A stretch of 17,462 nt of DNA from Spirochaetaceae bacterium (GTDB lineage Bacteria; Spirochaetota; Spirochaetia; SZUA-6; Bin103), in the NCBI GenBank assembly GCA_028818385.1, contig JAPPNY010000079.1, forward strand, positions 1 to 17,462, read 5' to 3'. Under the pieces are notes generated by a model. That model saw nothing but the letters and a program-made list of their open reading frames with translations. It was not told the DNA's origin and searched no databases. Below are positions 1 to 11,700 of the stretch, one piece after another. The translations under genes were made by a program, and so were the position numbers. Positions within the stretch are counted from its first letter, which is position 1. Every line of letters begins with the position of its first letter.

Positions 1-44
1 GACCGGTTGCCGAAATCTGTCGAACGAACCTACCCTACGCCTGA

Positions 45-227
45 ACAGTTACGATCGAGGACGCCATGATCGCGGCGACGGCCGAGGTGCACGGGCTGAC
101 GGTCGTCACCCGCAACGCAGGCGACTTCCGCACGCTGGGGGTGAGCGTGCTCGACCCGTTCGAGCCAACGCCGAAGACACCCGCGCCGCCAGCGGAGAGT
201 CCGCCCGCACCGACCGAACCGGCGTGA
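45..227 (+). pseudogene. VapC-like PIN-domain toxin, 3' remnant
   Basis: The reading frame ending in TGA at 225-227 encodes a typical C-terminal PIN-domain segment: T-I-E-D-A-M-I-A-A-T-A, then H-G-L-T-V-V-T-R-N, then G-D-F and a G-V-x-V-L-D-P-F ending, followed by a Pro/Ala-rich tail of about 20 residues. In VapC ribonucleases this part supplies the late acidic metal ligands (the D of the E-D-A segment and the D of R-N-x-x-D-F). Directly upstream the frame is closed by TGA at 42-44, and the 14 codons before that do not resemble a PIN domain. The N-terminal half and its catalytic Asp are therefore missing or frameshifted, and no antitoxin gene is visible. The window edge hides what lies further upstream, so this could be a frameshifted gene rather than a deep remnant. 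It ends 23 bp before the first PhyH gene. The family call is by motif recognition. Confidence 0.6.
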
Positions 228-250
228 TACGCTCCGCGCGGGAGTGAGCC

Positions 251-1057
251 ATGGACGGAGTCACGCAACTGGTCGACGAGCTGTACATCAACGGTTTCGC
301 GGTGATGGAGGACGCCATCCCCATCCCCACGATCGAGCGCATCCACGCGTCGTTCCTGCCGATGCTGGAGCACGTCCGCCACCGCGAGCATGAGCTCGGC
401 CACGACGAGCGCGGCGACATCCGCGTCGGCTGCGGGCGACTGCAGCACCCCAACCGCTACACCATGCAGTGGCCGTGGGAGGGCGGACTGGCCTGTCCGG
501 AGATCGCCGAGCACCCCACCCTGCTGGCCCTGCTGGAAACGTATTGGGGGACCGACGACTTCGTGGTCACCTGCCTGCACTCCAACACCCCATATCCGGG
601 GTCCATTCACCAGAACTGGCACCGCGATGCCAAGCTCATGACACCGCACGTGGCCGAGGAGCGGGTGCCGCACTTCGGGGTCAAGTTTCCACTGGTCGAC
701 ACCGACGTCGAGAACGGCAGCTTCGAGGTCCTGCCGTCGACCCAGCTCCTGGCCGATCCCGACCGGGAAGACAACTACAACGACATCCTGGAGAACGGTT
801 CCTACCCGCACCGCATGCGGCTGAACATGAAGCGCGGCACCCTGTGGGTGCAGGACCCGCGCGCCCTGCACCGCGGCACCCCCAACCGCGCCGACGGCCC
901 GCGGCCGGAGCTGGTGATCTGCTACACGCTGCGCCGGGTCGCGTCGCTCATGACCCGCCCGCTGTGGGTGGGGGCGCGCGAGTTCGAGGAGCTCTCCGAG
1001 CGCGGCCGCACGCTGTTCGAGCGGGCGACCATCCTGCCCGAGCGCACGGCCGCGTGA
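251..1057 (+). CDS. Phytanoyl-CoA dioxygenase (PhyH) family Fe(II)/2-oxoglutarate oxygenase, copy 1
   Basis: 268 residues. The product should be a cytoplasmic non-haem iron oxygenase coupling 2-oxoglutarate decarboxylation to substrate hydroxylation. The ligand set is complete: H124-R-D126 (in N-W-H-R-D), distal H207 (in A-L-H-R-G-T) and the 2-oxoglutarate-binding R218, 11 residues after H207. That is the same spacing as H264/R275 of human PHYH. The strand E154-N-G-S-F-E-V-L-P matches the family's N-G-x-x-x-x-x-P motif. No signal peptide or membrane segment is seen. The ATG at 251 follows GGGAG at 240-244 with a 6-nt gap. It is first of three near-identical tandem genes. No convincing promoter was found; TGATACGCT at 225-233 is only a weak extended -10. 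The substrate cannot be told: bacterial PhyH proteins act on small molecules as varied as ectoine, halogenation substrates and phosphonates. Residues 127-129 (A-K-L), just after the facial triad, differ from the sister copies. Confidence 0.9.
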   Translation: MDGVTQLVDELYINGFAVMEDAIPIPTIERIHASFLPMLEHVRHREHELGHDERGDIRVGCGRLQHPNRYTMQWPWEGGLACPEIAEHPTLLALLETYWGTDDFVVTCLHSNTPYPGSIHQNWHRDAKLMTPHVAEERVPHFGVKFPLVDTDVENGSFEVLPSTQLLADPDREDNYNDILENGSYPHRMRLNMKRGTLWVQDPRALHRGTPNRADGPRPELVICYTLRRVASLMTRPLWVGAREFEELSERGRTLFERATILPERTAA

Positions 1058-1068
1058 CGGAGCGAGCC

Positions 1069-1875
1069 ATGGACAGAATCAGACAGCTTCTCAACGAGCT
1101 GTACATCAACGGATTCGCGGTGATGGAGGACGCCATCCCCCTCCCCACCATCGAGCGCATCCTCGCGGAGTTCATGCCGATGCTGGAGCACGTCCGCCAC
1201 CGTGAGCATGAGCTCGGCCACGACGAGCGGGGCGACATCCGCGTCGGCTGCGGGCGCCTGCAGCACCCCAACCGCTACACCCTGCAGTGGCCGTGGGAAG
1301 GCGGGCTGGCCTGCCCGGAGATCGCCGAGCACCCCACCCTGCTGGCGCTGCTGGAGGCGTACTGGGAGACCGACGACTTCGTGGTCACCTGCCTGCACTC
1401 CAACAACCCCTACCCCGGATCCATCCACCAGAGCTGGCACCGGGACATCAGTCTGATGGCCCCGCACGTGGCCATGGAGCGGGTGCCCCACTTCGGCGTC
1501 AAGTTCCCGCTGGTCGACACCACCGTCGAGAACGGCAGCTTCGAGGTCCTGCCGTCGACCCAGTTCCTGGCCGACCCGGACCTGGAAGGCGACTACAACG
1601 ACATCGTCGAGAGCGGCTCCTACCCACACCGCACGCGCGTCAACATGAAGCGCGGCACCCTGTGGGTGCAGGATCCGCGCGCGCTGCACCGCGGCACCCC
1701 GAACCGCTCCGACGGACCGCGGCCGGAGCTGGTGATCTGCTACTCGCTGCGCTGGTGCGCCCCGCTCATGACGCGTCCGCTCTGGGTGGGCGCCCCCGAG
1801 TTCGAGGAGCTCTCCGACCGCGGCCGCAAGCTGTTCGAGCGGGCGACCATCCTGCCCGAGCGCGCGGCAGCCTGA
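1069..1875 (+). CDS. Phytanoyl-CoA dioxygenase (PhyH) family Fe(II)/2-oxoglutarate oxygenase, copy 2
   Basis: 268 residues, collinear without gaps with copy 1 and roughly five of six residues identical by eye. All catalytic residues sit at the same positions: H124, D126, H207 and R218, with the E-N-G-S-F-E-V-L-P strand intact. The open frame extends several hundred bases upstream, but the ATG at 1069 is chosen because it gives the N-terminus shared by all three copies and follows GGAG (1059-1062) with a 6-nt gap. Only 11 nt (1058-1068) separate it from the stop of copy 1, so the genes are almost certainly co-transcribed. Differences from copy 1 cluster at the N-terminal helix (I-L-A-E-F for I-H-A-S-F), just after the iron ligands (I-S-L for A-K-L) and near the C-terminus (R-W-C-A-P). 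This looks like a functional paralogue, not a pseudogene. Confidence 0.9.
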   Translation: MDRIRQLLNELYINGFAVMEDAIPLPTIERILAEFMPMLEHVRHREHELGHDERGDIRVGCGRLQHPNRYTLQWPWEGGLACPEIAEHPTLLALLEAYWETDDFVVTCLHSNNPYPGSIHQSWHRDISLMAPHVAMERVPHFGVKFPLVDTTVENGSFEVLPSTQFLADPDLEGDYNDIVESGSYPHRTRVNMKRGTLWVQDPRALHRGTPNRSDGPRPELVICYSLRWCAPLMTRPLWVGAPEFEELSDRGRKLFERATILPERAAA

Positions 1876-1876
1876 C

Positions 1877-1889
1877 GGAGCGCGCCGTG
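1877..1889 (+). promoter_or_regulatory. Ribosome-binding site and GTG start deciding copy 3 of PhyH
   Basis: GGAG at 1877-1880, six bases, then GTG at 1887-1889. The same arrangement (GGAG, six bases, start) precedes copy 2 at 1059-1071, which fixes the GTG as the start despite the longer open frame. Confidence 0.7.
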
Positions 1890-2699
1890 GGCCCGGTCAC
1901 GCAACTGCGCAACGAGCTGTACATCAACGGGTTCGCGGTGATGAAGGACGCCATCCCCATCGCCACCATCGAGCGTATCCACGCGTCGTTCATGCCGCTG
2001 CTGGAGCACGTGCGGGACCGCGACCACGAGCTCGGCCACGACGAGCGGGGCGACATCCGCGTCGGCTGCGGGCACCTGCAGCACCCAAGCCGCTACACCC
2101 TGCATTGGCCGTGGGAGGGCGGACTGGCCTGCCCGGAGATCGCCGAGAACCCCACCCTGCTGGCGCTCCTGGAGGCGTACTGGGAGACCGACGACTTCCT
2201 GGTGTCCTGCCTGCACTCCAACACCCCGTACCCCGGCTCCGTCCACCAGAGCTGGCACCGTGACATCCCGCTCATGTCCCCGCACGTGGCCATGACGCGG
2301 GTGCCCCACCTGGGGGTCAAGTTCCCGCTGGTCGACACCAGCGTCGAGAACGGCAGCTTCGAGGTCCTGCCGTCGACCCAGTACCTGTCCGACCCGCACG
2401 TGGAAGGCGACTACGACGACATCCTCGAGAGCGGCTCCTACCCGCACCGCATGCGGCTCAACATGAAGCGCGGCACCCTGTGGGTGCAGGATACGCGGGC
2501 GCTGCACCGCGGCACCCCCAACCGGTCCGGCGGCCCGCGCCCGGAGCTGGTGATCTGCTACTCGCTGCGCTGGGCCGCCCCGCTCCTGACCGGCCGCCGC
2601 CCGATCTGGATCGGCGCGAGCGAGCTCGAGCAGCTCTCCGAGCGAGGCCGCAAGCTGTTCGAGCAGGCGAAGATCCTGCCCGAACCCGCCGCAGCCTGA
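1887..2699 (+). CDS. Phytanoyl-CoA dioxygenase (PhyH) family Fe(II)/2-oxoglutarate oxygenase, copy 3
   Basis: 270 residues, starting at GTG 1887. The open frame runs far upstream without another sensible start, but GTG 1887 lies 6 nt after GGAG (1877-1880) and 11 nt after the stop of copy 2, exactly copying the copy 1/copy 2 junction. It also yields the shared N-terminal segment L-Y-I-N-G-F-A-V-M. Ligands H124, D126, H207 and R218 are kept. It is the most diverged of the three: V-S-C for V-T-C before the active-site strand, I-P-L after H-R-D, M-T-R-V-P-H-L for M-E-R-V-P-H-F, and two extra residues (T-G-R-R-P-I-W for T-R-P-L-W) near residue 236. Its stop lies 7 bp from the stop of the convergent giant propeller gene, with no room for a terminator. 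Lower expression from the GTG start is possible but not shown. Confidence 0.88.
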   Translation: MGPVTQLRNELYINGFAVMKDAIPIATIERIHASFMPLLEHVRDRDHELGHDERGDIRVGCGHLQHPSRYTLHWPWEGGLACPEIAENPTLLALLEAYWETDDFLVSCLHSNTPYPGSVHQSWHRDIPLMSPHVAMTRVPHLGVKFPLVDTSVENGSFEVLPSTQYLSDPHVEGDYDDILESGSYPHRMRLNMKRGTLWVQDTRALHRGTPNRSGGPRPELVICYSLRWAAPLLTGRRPIWIGASELEQLSERGRKLFEQAKILPEPAAA

Positions 2700-2706
2700 C
2701 GGAGGC

Positions 2707-5700
2707 TCACGGACTCACGACGATCGTGCCGTTGCGTCCGACTGCGACGATGCGGCCCGCGTGGGCAGCGACCGCGAAGAGGTGCTCGCGGACGGGGCTC
2801 TCGCTCGCCTGCCAGCGGTCGCCATCGCGGCTGTGCACGATCGTGCCGAACTCGCCGACTGCCACGAAGCGCTCTCCGGTCCAGGTGACACCGCGCAGGA
2901 CCTGATGGCCCGCGGCGACGCCGCTGTCGCGCGCATCCACCCAGCGGTCGCCGTCGGCACTGTGCATGATGACACCTCGCTGTCCCACGGCCACAAAACG
3001 CTCGCCGTTCCAGGCCACGCCGCTCAGGAAATTGCCGCGGATTCCCGGTGCTGCGGAAGCGGCCGAGCGCGCCTCCATCCAGCGGTCGCCGTCGGTGCTG
3101 TGCGCGATCACGCCGCCCAGGCGCATGGCGTCCACGCCTACCGCCACGAAGCGCCCGCCGCCCCAGACGACGCCGCGGAACCGGCCGCGAACGGCATCGC
3201 TCGCCGCCTGCCAGCGGTCGCCATCGATGCTGTGGACGCTGGGGCCGTTCCAGCCCACGGCCACGAAACGCTTCCCGCTCCAGACGACGTCGACCGCCCA
3301 TGTGTTGCCGTCGATGTCGCCGGCCGGCTGCCAATCGCTCCCGTCGGCACTGTGGAAGACCGTGCTGAAGTAGCCGCCGGCTGCCACGAACCGTTCGCCG
3401 TTCGATGCTACACCGGTGAGCGGCACTTCGGTCGCGCCCGCGCCAGTCACCTCCCAGTGGGCTGCATCACGACTCTGCATGACCGTTCCCCCCGCCCCGA
3501 CCGCCGTGAAGCGGCCGTCGGACCACACGACGTCGTTGAGATCATGCAGAACGTCGGCGGCGGCGTTCCGTTCCGGCAGGTCCCAGCGAACTCCGTCGCC
3601 ACTGAGGATGATCAGGCTGCCGGTTCCGACCGCGACGAACCGTTCGCCGTCGGAGGCCACGCCGCGCAGGCCGCGTTCGACCGCCGGGTCGGCGCGCACT
3701 TCGGGCGCCGGCTGCCAGCGGTCTCCGTCGCGGCTGTGCACGATCGCGCCGCCGCGTGTGACAGCGACGAAGCGTTGGCCGTTCCACGCGACGCTGGAGA
3801 GTTGGCCCGAGGTGGCACTGTCACTCGCCTCCTGCCAGCGGGACCCATCGAGGCTGTGCACGATCGCGCCGTGGGATCCGACCGCCACGAAGCGCTCGCC
3901 GTTCCACGCGACTCCGTCGAGCCATGCCGAGGTAGCGCTGTCGCTCGCCTGCTCCCAACGGTCGCCGTCGCTGCTGTGGACGATCGCGCCGTTGATCCCG
4001 ACAGCGACGAAGACCCCGTTGCCCCAGGTCACGTCACGCAGGGAGCTCATGGTGACGGCGACGTTCGCCTCCTGCCAGTGATCGGCGTCATCGCTGTGCA
4101 CGATCGTGCCGTCTTCGCCAACCGCGACGAAGGTCCCGTCTCCCCACGCGACGGATTCGAGCGACACGGCGATCGTTCCGGCCGGCGACGCGAATCCGCC
4201 GCCCTGCCGCACCGCGCGCCACGGTATCCGGACGGCGTCGCCATCCTCGGCTTCCGCCTCATCCCTCGGCCGGCCGGCAACGATCGTGCCGTTGCTGCCG
4301 ACGGCATAGACGACGCCTCCTGCCGACGTGACGTCACGCAGCAGGTCGCCGGTGGCGCTGTCCGGTGACCGGCGCCAGCGGTCGCCGTCCTCGCTGTACA
4401 GGATCGAGCCCTCATTCCCGACGGCGACGAAGCGCTCACCGTCCCACGCGACGCCCAGGAGAATCAGGAACTCGGCAACGCGATCGTCACTCGCCTCGTC
4501 CCAGCGATCGCCGTCGGCGGAGTGCACGATCGTGCCGAATCCGACCGCGACAAACCGCTCGCCGTTCCAGGCGACATCCTGGAGGCCGAGCCGGGAAGGG
4601 TGCGCGGTACCGCTCGCCGTCTCCCAGACATCCCCGTCGCCGCTATGGACGATCACACCCTGGTCCCCGACCGCCACGAACCGCTCGCCACTGGAAGCCA
4701 CGCCGCGGAGCGTGGCCGCCGTGGCGCTGTCGCCGGCCCGTGCCCAGCGATTCCCGTCGCTGCTGTGCATGATCGTCCCGCCGTCTCCGACCGCGACGAA
4801 GCGCTCGGCGCCCCAGGCGACGGCGGCCAGCCCGTGAGTATCGGCGTCGTCAGCGGCCGGTCGCCAGCGGATACCATTGTCGCTGTGCAGGACGGGCGCG
4901 TGCCACCCGACCGCGACGAAGCGGCCGCCGCCCCAGGCGACGGCGCCGAGCGTACCGCGGGCGGCGTGCTCCCTGGCCTCCTGCCAGAGCTCACCGTCAC
5001 TGCTGTGCAGAATCGTGCCGTCTGCTCCGACCGCGACAAGGCGCTCGCCCCGTGCGACCGAAAAGAGCTCGGGCAGGACATCGGCCGCCGCACTGTCGAG
5101 CGCCACCTCCCACACCACGCCGTGGCCGCTGTGCAGGATCACTCCGTCGAGTCCGACCGCGACGAAGCGCGTGCCGCTCCAGACGACATCCTGAAGAGAT
5201 CCCGGCGGCACCCGGTCCGCCTGCTGCCAGTGACGGCCGTCGTCGCTGTAGACGATGGTGTCCCCGCCGATCGCCACGAACCGTTCGCCGCTCCAGGCGA
5301 CGGTATCGAGCAAGGTCGAGTCGACGCCGGAGCTGGCCGGCGTCCAGCGATCGCCGTCGCTGCTGTGCATGATGGTTCCGTCCGCGCCCACGGCGACGAA
5401 CCGATCTCCGTCCCAGGCGACATCCTGCAACCCTGCGGAGGTAGCCGTGTCGCTGGCCGGCGCCCAGTGATCGCCATCGCTGCTGCGCACGACCGTTCCC
5501 TCCTCGCCGACCGCGACGAAGTGGCCGCCGCCCCGGGCGACGCCCGACAAGCCTGCCTCGGTCGCGCTGTCGCCTGCATGGCTCCAGCGATCCCCGTCCT
5601 CGCTGAATACGATCCTTCCGCTCTGTCCGACCGCGACGAATACTCCGTCGCCCCACGTGACCCCGTTGAATTGACTGTTCCAGCGGGGGGCACCGATATT

Positions 5701-8700
5701 GCGCGCCTTGTCCCAGCGGTCGCCGTCGCTGCTGAAGAGAATCGACCCCTGCTTGCCGACTGCCACGAAACGGCCGCCCCCGCATACGACTCCCGTGAGC
5801 GTCTCAGGCGCCGGGTTGTCGGCGGCCTCTTGCCAACGGTCCCCATCTGCGCTGTGCACGATTGTGCCGTCCTCTCCGACGGCGACGTGGATCCCGCGTC
5901 CGAAGGCAACGGCGTGAAGCGACACTGCCGTGGTTCCCTTGGGCGAGACGAAGCCGCCGCTGCGGCGCACGAGTCTCCATGCGCCGTCCGCGGTTGCGTC
6001 CGAGGCTGCTGCCGCGGTTTCACTCAGGCCGGCGGCATTCGCCGACACGGCGCACCCGTCGACATAGGGCTTGGCCGCGAACGATTCAGGCTCCGCTGCG
6101 GGCTCGGGTTCCGGCGTCGCCACGTCGAAGGGCAGGCCAACCAGCACCGTACCGTTGTGGCCGACGGCAACGAAGCGCCCCGCTCCGGCGGCAACGTCCG
6201 TGAGCCAGTCCACGGAGAGGCCGTGGTCCACCGCGTCCCAGCGATCGCCGTCGCCGCTGACCACGATCGCGCCGTTCGAGCCCACCGCCACGAACCGCTC
6301 GCCATCCGCGGCGACGCTCCAGAGTTGACGCGCACCCTTGTTGCTGGCCAGCTCCCAGCGATCGCCGTCGTCGCTGTAGACGGTCGGACCGTTCCCGACG
6401 GCCACGAAACGGCCGCCGCCCCACGCGACCCCGTTGAACTGCCGCGGCAGCGCATCACCGCCGATGACGCTCGCCTCCTCCCAGCGATCCCCGTCGTCGC
6501 TGCGCACGATCCTGACGCGATCGTCCACCGCACCGGATCCTCCGACCGCCACGAATCGCTCGCCGTTCCAGGCGATGTCCCGGAGGCTGTCCGAGATCGC
6601 ACTGTCGGTGGCTTCCTCCCAGCGCACGCCGTCGCTGCTGTACACGATCGTGTCGTACCAGCCGACCGCAACGAACCGGTCGCCGCCCCAGACCACGTCT
6701 GAAATCGCATCCGACGCGGCGGTCTGTCCCACCTGCTCCCAGCGATCGCCGTCGCTGCTGTGCACGATCGTTCTGTTCGAGCCCACCGCGACGATGCGCG
6801 TACCGTTGGAGGCAACACCGTCAAGCCATGCGGAAGTAACCGACTCGCTCGCTTCCTGCCAGCGTTCCCCGTCGTGGCTGTGCACGATCTCACCGTCATC
6901 CCCCACGGCCACGAATCGAGCGCCGTCCCAGGTGACGTCCTGGAGCTGCGGGAACACGCTGGGAGCGCCGCTGCCCGTCGCTTCCTGCCAGCGCTCCCCG
7001 CCGCGGCTGTGCGCGATCACCCCCTCTTGGCCGACGGCGACGAAGCGATCGCCGCTCCAGGTGACGCCCCGAAGATCGTAGTCGACGCCGTCGCTCACCG
7101 CATTCCAGCGGTGTCCGTCGGTGCTGTGCGCGATCGTCCCGTAGCGCCCGACCGCTACGAACCTCTCGCCGTTCCAGGCAACGCCGGTGAACCACTCCAC
7201 CGGGAACTGCGAGCCGCTGTCACGCGCGGACTCCCAGCGGTCGCCGTCACGGCTGTGCACAATCACGCCCCCCTCGCCGACCGCCACGAAGCGCTCGCCT
7301 CCCCACGCGACGCCCTCGAGCCAGTCCGAGGTGGCCGGTTCGGCGGCTTGCTGCCAGCGGTCGCCATCGCCGCTGTGCACGATCGTCCCCCGGTTCCCGA
7401 CCGCCACGAACCGATCGCCACTCCAGGCCACGCTCACCAAGCCCTCCGACGTCGCGCTGTCGCTCACCGCATGCCAGCGCTCACCGTCGGTGCTGTGCAC
7501 GATCGTGCCGGCCGACCCGACGCCAACGAAGCGCTCGTCGATCCACGTGACTCCCTTGAGACCCACATCCGGGTGCATACGTGCCGTCTGCCAGTGATCT
7601 CCGTCTGTGCTGTGCAGGGTTGCGCCCCACCCGACCGCCACGAACCGACCGCCCCCCCAGGCGACGGCATCGAGACTGTCATATCGTCGAGGCGGTTCGA
7701 CGGCGCCGCTCGCCTGGTGCCAGCGGTCGCCGTCGGTGCTGTGCACGATTACGCCCCCCTCGCCGACCGCCACGAAGCGATCGCCGCTCCCGGCGACGGC
7801 GCGGAGCGACACGGCGGTAGCCCCCGTGGGAGCGGTGAAGCCGCCTCCGCGCCGGACCAACTTCCACTCCATGGCGCCAGCGGCCCCGGCGCCGTGCGTA
7901 TCGGCGAGGTCTGTTGCCGGCGCCGTCGCCCCGACGCTGCCGGTCTCTCCGGCGGTTTCGGCGGACTCCGGCGACGCTTCGTCGAACGATGAGCGGAGAT
8001 CGAACTCCCGCGTATCCGGATCCGGGTTCGGGCCCGCTACGATCGTGCCGTTCCAGCCGACCGCGACAATGCGTGTCGCGTTGGACGCGACGCCATGCAG
8101 ATAGTCCGCGGTTACCTGGTGACTCGCCTGATCCCAGCGGTCGCCATCGACTGAGAGCATGATCTCGCCGTCGCCTCCGACCGCAACGAAACGCGTGCCG
8201 CTCCACGCAATCGCCAGGGACCCAATCCACCTGTCGTCGTCGCTCGCCAGGTTCCAGTGGTCCCCGTCGCGGCTGTGCCCCGTGGACCATCCGACCGCGA
8301 CGAAGCGTCCGTCGCCCCATGCAACGTCATAGAACGTCTCCGAGCCCCAGGCCTCGGCGCCTCCCGCCGATTCCCAGAGATCCCCGTCGCGGCTGTGCAC
8401 GATCGCCCCGTGCCATCCGACCGCGAGGAAGCGTTCCCCGTCCCATGCCACGCCGGTGAGATCTTCGCCGGTGGCGCTGTCGTGCGCTTCTTCCCAGCAG
8501 TCATCGCCGCCGCTGTGGACGATGACGCCTCCGGGTCCGACGGCGACGAAGCGATCGCCACCCCAAGCGACGTCGGCCAGGCCGCGCCGGGGGGCTTCTC
8601 CGGCACAGTGCCGCGCCTCCAGCCAGCGATCCCCGTCGACGCTGTCCACGATCGTCCCCGTCCACCCGACCGCGACGAATCTCCGGCCGCTCCATGCGAC

Positions 8701-11700
8701 GTCCGAGAGCGCTTCCGAGGTCGCTGTTCTGCGCGCCTCCCTCCAGACCTCGCCGTCGCGGCTGTGCACGATCGCGCCGTCGTCTCCGACCGCGACGAAC
8801 CGATCGCCGCCCCACACGACGCCGTCGAGGGCCGGCAGAATGTCATCCGCGGCGCTGCCGGGCGCCGCTTCCCAGCGATCCCCGTCGCGGCTGTGCACGA
8901 TCGCGCCGTGGTCTCCGACCGCGAGGTAGCGGGTGCCGGTCCAGACGACTCCGGACAGCCCCTCCGAGGTGGCGCCGCTGCCGACGTTCCGCCAGCGGTC
9001 ACCGTCATCGCTCGACACGATCGTGCCGTCGGCACCAACCGCGACGAATCGATCGCCGCTCCAGGTGAGACCGGCGCCTTCGACGATGCGGAACGCGGCG
9101 TCGTACCAAGCGCGGCTGTCGCCGGCTCGCTCCCAGCGATCGCCGTCGCGGCTGTGCACGATCGTACCGAAGTTCCCGACGGCGACGAACCGATCGCCGC
9201 TCCACGCGACAGCCACCAGTGCATACGTCGTGCCGCTTTCACTGGCGCTCTCCCAGCGATCGCCGTCGGTGCTGTGTACGATCGTGCCGTCCTGGCCGAC
9301 CGCGACGAACCGCCCTCCGCCCGCGGCGACGCCATAGAGCCACTCCGCGGTGGCCGTCTCGCGCGCCGGTTCCCATCGATCGCCGTCCCGGCTGTGCACG
9401 ATCGCCCCGTTCCAGCCGACGGCCACAAAGCGTCCATCGCCCCAGGCGACGCCACGCAGCCACTCAGTGGTAGCGCTCTCGCTCGCCTGGTCCCAGCGGT
9501 CCCCGTCGCGGCTGTGCACGATCGTGCCGAAGTTGCCGACGGCGACGAACCGGTCGCGGCTCCATGCGACGCCGGAGAGCTGACGGATCGTGGCCGTGTC
9601 GCTCGCTGACTCCCAGCGGTCGCCGTCGTCGCTGTGCACGATGGCGCCGTCGCGACCGACGGCAACGGCGCGCGTTCCGCTCCAGGAGACGGCAGCGAGC
9701 CCGACTCCCGTGCTGCCCCTGGGCGAGGTGAATCCGCCGCCTCTCCGTACGAGCTTCCACGCCGTTCCGTCGGCGCTCGCGGCCTCGGGATCATCGGAGA
9801 AGGCATCGGCCTCTGCGTGATCCAGCCTCGGCGGCACGCCCTTGGGCAGGTTTTCCGCTTCGTAGGGTCCCGCCGCGATCGTCGCGTTCTTTCCCACGGC
9901 GAGGAAGCGGTCGCCGGCCCAGGCGACACCGAAGAAGGCATCCGCGGCCTCGCCGTGTTCAAGGCGTTCCCAACGGTCGCCGTCGCTGCTCGACAGGGTC
10001 GCTCCTCCCGTCCCGACGGCCACGAAGCGATCGCCGCCCCACGCGATGTCGGAGAGGTACAGACCGGCCGCGGCGGCACCATCGCTCGCCTCCTGCCAGC
10101 GATCGCCGTCGGCGCTGTGCAGGATGGTCTCGAAGCCGACCGCCACGAAGCGCTCGCCGTTCCAGGCGATCGCCTCCAGCCCGCTGACACGCGCGGTCGC
10201 GGTGGCAGCGGCGCCGGTCCAGCGGTCGCCGTCAGGGCTGTGCACGATCGCGCCGTCCCAGCCGACGGCTACGTACCGCTCGCCGCTCCACGCCACGCCG
10301 GCGAGCGTGTCCGACGTGGCGCTGTCGCTCGCTTCCGTCCAGCGGTGACCGTCACTGCTGTACAGCACCGCGCCGCGTCCACCAACCGCCACGAACCTGC
10401 CATCTCCGGCCGTAACCGCGTTCAGTTCGTAGGCTTCGACGGTACTGCTGGCCTGCTGCCATCGGTGTCCGTTGCGGCTGTGCACGATCGCGCCGCCACC
10501 CACCGCCGCGAAGCGCTCGCCGTTCCACGCCACGCTCCTGAGCGCGTCCCACGCGGAGCTTGCACGCGCTTCGCGCCACAGCTCTCCATCGGTGCCGTGC
10601 AGGATCGTCCCCTCGTCGCCGACCGCCACGTACCGCTCGCCGTTCCAGGCGACGTCGTTGAGCGCCACGGGGTCGGATGACCGGGACGTCGTGAAGGTGC
10701 CGCCGCTGCGCACCAGCCGCCAGCCGGCAACCGGCTTCGTCCGATCCGGGACCAGGGCCTTCGCCGGCACCGCGGCACTCTGTGTCTCGGCCGGCGCTGG
10801 AGCCGGTGCGGTCTCGCCATCCGGCTCTGCGCGATCCGTCTCCGCGATGGACTCGCCGGACTCCGGTGCAGCGTCACCGACCGGCTCGGGCCGGCTCACC
10901 ACGACGGTGCCGTTGTCGCCGATCGCGACGAAACGACTGCCATCCCAGATGACGTCGCTGAGACGGACAGTCGCGCTGTCGGCTGCCCGCTCCCACGTGT
11001 CCCCGTCGGCGCTCTGCATGATCACGCCGCCTTCCCCCACGGCGACGAAACGACCGCCGCCCCAAGTGACTCCGGCCAGGTAGGAGAACTCCGGTACGGC
11101 GCGCGCTTCCTCCCAACGATCACCGTCGCTGCTGTAGAACGCGCCGGCTCCGACGGCGACGAATCGCACTCCGTTCCAGGCGACGCCTGCGAGCGAGTCC
11201 GAGTCGGGCGGGTAGCTCGCGCGCTCCCAGCGGTCACCGTCGGTGCTGTGCACGATCACCGAGGCGACGTGCAGACCGTCATCGAGCATGGACCCGACGG
11301 CGACGAGACGGTCCCCGCCGCAGACGACGTCAAACAGGATCATCGGCGACGACGTCGCGGCGCCGGATACCTCCTCCCAACGATTGCCGTCGCTGCTCCG
11401 TATGATCGCATCGCCCCACCCGACCGCGACGAACCCGTCCCCGCTCCACGCAACCGCGAACGGAAGGAGCGACGACGACGGATCGGGCGCCTTCCTCCAG
11501 CGTATGCCGTCGCGGCTGTGCACCATACCGCTGCCGCCGACGGCAGCGAACCGGTCGCCGCCCCATGCAACGCCCAGGAACTGGCCCCGGACGCCATCGA
11601 CTCCGGCTTCTTCCCACGCGTCGTCGCGGCCATGCAGGATCGTGTGGTTGCCGACCGCGACGAGTCGGCCGTCGCCGGACGCGATCGCGTTCAGATCCGG

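Noticed and set aside
469..1068. Long upstream extension of the second PhyH frame (and likewise 1287-1886 for the third)
   Set aside because: The added residues are out-of-frame readings of the previous gene; the shared N-terminus and correctly spaced GGAG support starts at 1069 and 1887.
4522..6702. A 726-residue plus-strand open frame opposite the giant gene, and similar long frames at 2761-4368, 8257-9609, 9634-10680 and 11248-12807
   Set aside because: They are mirror frames of the repetitive GC-rich propeller gene. Their products are Ala/Asp/Arg/His-rich repeats with no fold pattern, ribosome-binding site or signal, while the minus-strand frame has a consistent structural repeat.
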